From: Spirochaetota bacterium
GTDB lineage: Bacteria; Spirochaetota; JAGLSM01
Length of the DNA stretch: 8,956 nucleotides
Direction of reading: 5' to 3'
Assembly: GCA_023135745.1 (NCBI GenBank)
Contig: JAGLSM010000058.1
Span: 1 to 8,956, forward strand
This document shows, one piece after another, positions 6,891 through 8,956 of this stretch. Position 1 is the stretch's first letter; each line of letters opens with the position of its first letter. The position numbers and the translations under genes are program-made. Below the pieces are notes generated by a model. That model had not been told where the DNA came from. It made no database searches and worked only from the letters and a program-made list of their open reading frames with translations.

Positions 6891-6985
6891 AATGACTCTT
6901 TAAAAAAAAAACTGTTTATAAAAGTAAGCGAACCTCTTATGACTGGTTGACAGTTTAAAGATAATTCTTAAATACGGAGAAAATA

Positions 6986-7381
6986 ATGAAACATTATATA
7001 TTAGTTATAGTTTTAAGTTCATTGGTATTCCTGTCTTGCGGTTATTCAAGATTTTCAAAAACACAACTTAAAAAGATGCGGGTTATTACAGCAAGAGATC
7101 TTTCAGAACGTGCGCAGAGCCGTTTCATGAGACATGATTACGTTAAAGCTATACAAATTTATCAATTGATCATTTCAAAAAAAGGTGTTTCTGTAAAATC
7201 AAAAGCCTGGGCCAGATATGAGATAGGATTTTGCTATTACTATATGAAAGATTTCAAGGCGGCATCATTGAACTTCAACCGTGTTCTTCAGGATTATCCT
7301 GAAAAGGAAAATCTGCCTGCAAGAATTCTTTCTAAAAAACTTCTTATTAAGATAAAAAAAGGCAAGACACAAGGCATATAG
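6986..7381 (+). CDS. Small lipoprotein with two TPR-like repeats
   Basis: The 131-residue protein starts MKHY, followed by a hydrophobic stretch to residue 17 and Cys18 (VFLSCG). This is a lipoprotein signal with Phe at -3 and Leu at -2, looser than the classic L-A-G-C and similar to the permissive lipobox of spirochaetes. After a basic linker, residues about 40-66 (ERAQSRFMRHDYVKAIQIYQ) and 73-106 (ARYEIGFCYYYMKDFKAASL, then DYP) form two tetratricopeptide-like helical hairpins. They resemble BamD- or YbgF-type envelope proteins, but the protein is much shorter. GGAG at 6976-6979 is the ribosome site, six bases before the ATG. It follows gcvH by 95 bases on the same strand. Its TAG touches the TAG of the opposing phosphatase gene with no spacer. 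Its likely role is protein-protein contact in the envelope; the exact function is unknown. Confidence 0.85.
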   Translation: MKHYILVIVLSSLVFLSCGYSRFSKTQLKKMRVITARDLSERAQSRFMRHDYVKAIQIYQLIISKKGVSVKSKAWARYEIGFCYYYMKDFKAASLNFNRVLQDYPEKENLPARILSKKLLIKIKKGKTQGI

Positions 7382-8824
7382 CTACTTTGCTTTTAATGCT
7401 ATAAATGTTATATCATCATCCATTTTGCTGGATCCGTGGAATTTAACCAGGATTTCATAAAGTCTGTCCAGCATATTGTCACAGTCTTGATCTGCGAATG
7501 ATTCAATATGTCTTAAAATTCTTTCTTCCCCGAATTCTTCATCATTTATATCGAAACATTCAATTGCTCCGTCCGTATAAATCAAAATGAAATCACCAGT
7601 ATTAAAATCAAGTTTTTTTGAATAATACTTAACATCTTCAAACGCTCCTAGTAAAGGACCCGTTTTTGTCAGTTCAACTATACTTTTATCAGCTCTTCTA
7701 AAGACAGGAAAGGGATGGCCGCCATTTGCATATTCAATCACATGTTTTTTAGTATCAATAAGTATACACACTGCTGTTATAAATGTTTTTATTTTACCAA
7801 TGATATCAAATAATTTTAAATTTAATTTAGCAAGAAAATCAGCGGGATTTGTAAAATCTTCAGAATATATTTCAAAAAGTGTTTTTACAATCATTGTAAT
7901 CAAAGCAGCTTGAGTCCCATGGCCTGCCGCATCACTCACAAGAATAAGAGTCCGTCCACTCCCTAGATCATTAATACCGTAGAAATCACCTCCAAGTTTC
8001 ATTGAAGGTATGTATCTTGATGTTATATGAATATTCTTAATTTTCGGTATATCGAGACTAATAAGTCCAAATTGTACTTTTTGAGCCATCTTAAGATCGG
8101 AATTAATTTCCTGATTTTCTTCAATTGATAATTTTTGGATTTCTTCCTGAATTCTAATTGTCCTTCTCGCGTCTATCAGATTATAGTTTGATACATCAGA
8201 AAATGACTTGTAAGCATTTACTGTATTATCAAGGTTATTTTTTGTGTTTTTTTGATGATTCATCAAATTTTCAAGCGCTTTTATTGTTTTTTCATTTTTA
8301 TCCATACCATGATAAAGCTTGTCAATATTTGATACCTCATCAAGACTTGTATTTCTTTTTATTGTACCTATTTCCTTTTTGGCAAAATCTTCAACCATTT
8401 CATGAGCTTTAATTGTTTTTTTTATCTGTTTCATTTCTCTCATAGACATCTCTGAAACCGCTTCATACGCTTTCATCACTTTGTCAAAAAATACAAACTG
8501 TTTCCTCTGGTATTCTTCAAGAATTTCAAATGCTGTTAAGAGTTTTTCCGCGTCTTTAAGTTTCTCGTTATTTAATTCCATAGAAACCTGTTTATCTATT
8601 TCATGTCTAAGTTCCAGCATTTCCGATCTTGATAATTCCTGAATCGATTCATACGCCTGAATAGTTAAATAGGCATCTTTAATTTCCATTGTTGAAAAAT
8701 TCTGAAGGTTTTCATAAACTTCTATAGTTTTTTCATAATCATTTATCAAGTTAAGGAGTTTTTTGTTTTTATTTTTAAGTGATTTTATTTTTTTTTGCTG
8801 TTCATTTATTTTTGAATTATCCAT
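7382..8824 (-). CDS. SpoIIE/RsbU-type PP2C serine phosphatase with N-terminal 21-residue repeat array
   Basis: In this 480-residue protein, residues 1-32 are Lys/Asn-rich. Residues 33-242 are a helical array of about ten 21-residue units, best seen as TIxAYE at 33, 54, 95, 116, 137, 180, 201 and 222. Residues 243-480 form a PPM/PP2C domain of the SpoIIE family: LKMAQKVQ (244-251), GGDFYG (278-283), SDAAGHG (297-303), NGGHP (367-371), YTDG (416-419) and MDDDIT (468-473). The acidic metal ligands expected at Asp280, Asp298, Asp418 and Asp470/471 are present, so it should be active. Relatives dephosphorylate anti-sigma-antagonist (STAS) proteins in partner-switching control. No STAS, anti-sigma or sensor gene lies in the window, so the target is unknown. 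No membrane helix, HAMP, GAF or PAS domain is visible. The start is ATG 8824; only AAGG close to the ATG could serve as a ribosome site. Confidence 0.92.
   Translation of the reverse strand: MDNSKINEQQKKIKSLKNKNKKLLNLINDYEKTIEVYENLQNFSTMEIKDAYLTIQAYESIQELSRSEMLELRHEIDKQVSMELNNEKLKDAEKLLTAFEILEEYQRKQFVFFDKVMKAYEAVSEMSMREMKQIKKTIKAHEMVEDFAKKEIGTIKRNTSLDEVSNIDKLYHGMDKNEKTIKALENLMNHQKNTKNNLDNTVNAYKSFSDVSNYNLIDARRTIRIQEEIQKLSIEENQEINSDLKMAQKVQFGLISLDIPKIKNIHITSRYIPSMKLGGDFYGINDLGSGRTLILVSDAAGHGTQAALITMIVKTLFEIYSEDFTNPADFLAKLNLKLFDIIGKIKTFITAVCILIDTKKHVIEYANGGHPFPVFRRADKSIVELTKTGPLLGAFEDVKYYSKKLDFNTGDFILIYTDGAIECFDINDEEFGEERILRHIESFADQDCDNMLDRLYEILVKFHGSSKMDDDITFIALKAK
8099..8728 (-). repeat. Ten-unit 21-residue (three-heptad) protein repeat array
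   Basis: Units begin at residues 33, 54, 75, 95, 116, 137, 158, 180, 201 and 222 of the phosphatase. Eight carry a recognisable TI-x-A-(Y/F/H)-E followed by hydrophobic-Ser-x-x-Glu. Units at 75 and 158 are diverged and their lengths differ by -1 and +1, so the full span is still exactly nine 21-residue steps. The repeats have diverged at the DNA level. A long coiled coil or helical bundle feeding into the catalytic domain is the likely structure. Confidence 0.8.
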
Positions 8825-8831
8825 AACCTTT

Positions 8832-8860
8832 TTTATAAGAGAGATTATTTTTTATTGCAA
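8832..8860 (-). promoter_or_regulatory. Strong candidate promoter of the phosphatase gene
   Basis: On the minus strand, TTGCAA (8860-8855), a 17-base spacer and TATAAA (8837-8832) make a near-consensus sigma-70 promoter. Only seven bases separate the -10 from the ATG at 8824, so transcription would start at or next to the start codon. This would give a leaderless or nearly leaderless mRNA, in line with the poor ribosome site. Confidence 0.5.
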
Positions 8861-8956
8861 GAGAATTCATTCTTTTCCAGAATATAAGATTCCAAATATT
8901 TTGAATGTTAGGTTGTGAGGACGTTGCACAGCCCTATTTTTTTGAAAATGAAACTC

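Noticed and set aside
6901..6911. A-run after gcvH that could be a T-tract for a minus-strand terminator
   Set aside because: No GC-rich hairpin precedes it on the minus strand, and on the plus strand it is A-rich rather than T-rich.
6947..6974. Perfect TTGACA followed after 16 bases by TAAATA upstream of the lipoprotein gene
   Set aside because: The -10 match is poor, and transcription would start about at or after the ribosome site (6976-6979), removing it from the mRNA. Probably chance or not the functional promoter.
8865..8956. Possible start of another gene or a dispersed repeat at the right edge
   Set aside because: The bases include a G/C-richer patch (about 8910-8935) but show no frame with a start, no recognised motif and no repeat elsewhere in the window; too little sequence to call.

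Overview
The window is AT-rich bacterial chromosome, almost fully coding, with few gaps and several 4-base stop/start overlaps. No mobile element, CRISPR array or phage gene is visible. A spirochaete is the best guess. The grounds are the short, divergent omega-like subunit, the relaxed lipoprotein signal, the tRNA without an encoded CCA, and a large housekeeping-linked protein I cannot assign. This is an inference from style, and no marker in the window settles it.

Layout. Bases 1-6339 are one co-directional block on the minus strand. In transcription order it holds tRNA-Ala(GGC), an unrecognised 607-residue protein, a YihY/BrkB-type membrane protein, yicC (endoribonuclease family), gmk (guanylate kinase), a short rpoZ-like omega subunit, miaA (tRNA dimethylallyltransferase) and, after a 76-base gap, manC (mannose-1-phosphate guanylyltransferase, cut by the left edge). 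From yihY to miaA the genes overlap or nearly touch, so a single transcript is likely. A candidate promoter lies just ahead of the tRNA. The block joins translation (tRNA, MiaA), transcription (omega), RNA turnover (YicC), GTP/GDP supply (Gmk) and, last, GDP-mannose synthesis.

From a 161-base divergent region containing nested inverted repeats, two genes run on the plus strand: gcvH (lipoyl carrier of the glycine cleavage system, without other gcv genes nearby) and a small lipoprotein with two TPR-like repeats. They meet, with no base between the stop codons, a minus-strand gene for a 480-residue protein. That protein has about ten phased 21-residue helical repeats followed by a SpoIIE/RsbU-type PP2C serine phosphatase domain. 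The last 132 bases hold its probable promoter and otherwise nothing I can identify.

Most unusual points: (1) the membrane protein seems to start at an AUU codon with a well-placed Shine-Dalgarno sequence, because no ATG, GTG or TTG can supply the family's usual N-terminus; (2) the phosphatase sensor half is an in-register array of three-heptad repeats; (3) the 607-residue protein carries a duplicated GLDPxIxxLLG motif flanking a hexaproline linker; (4) the phosphatase promoter sits so close to the ATG that the mRNA may be leaderless. I see no clearly new multi-gene defence or mobile system.
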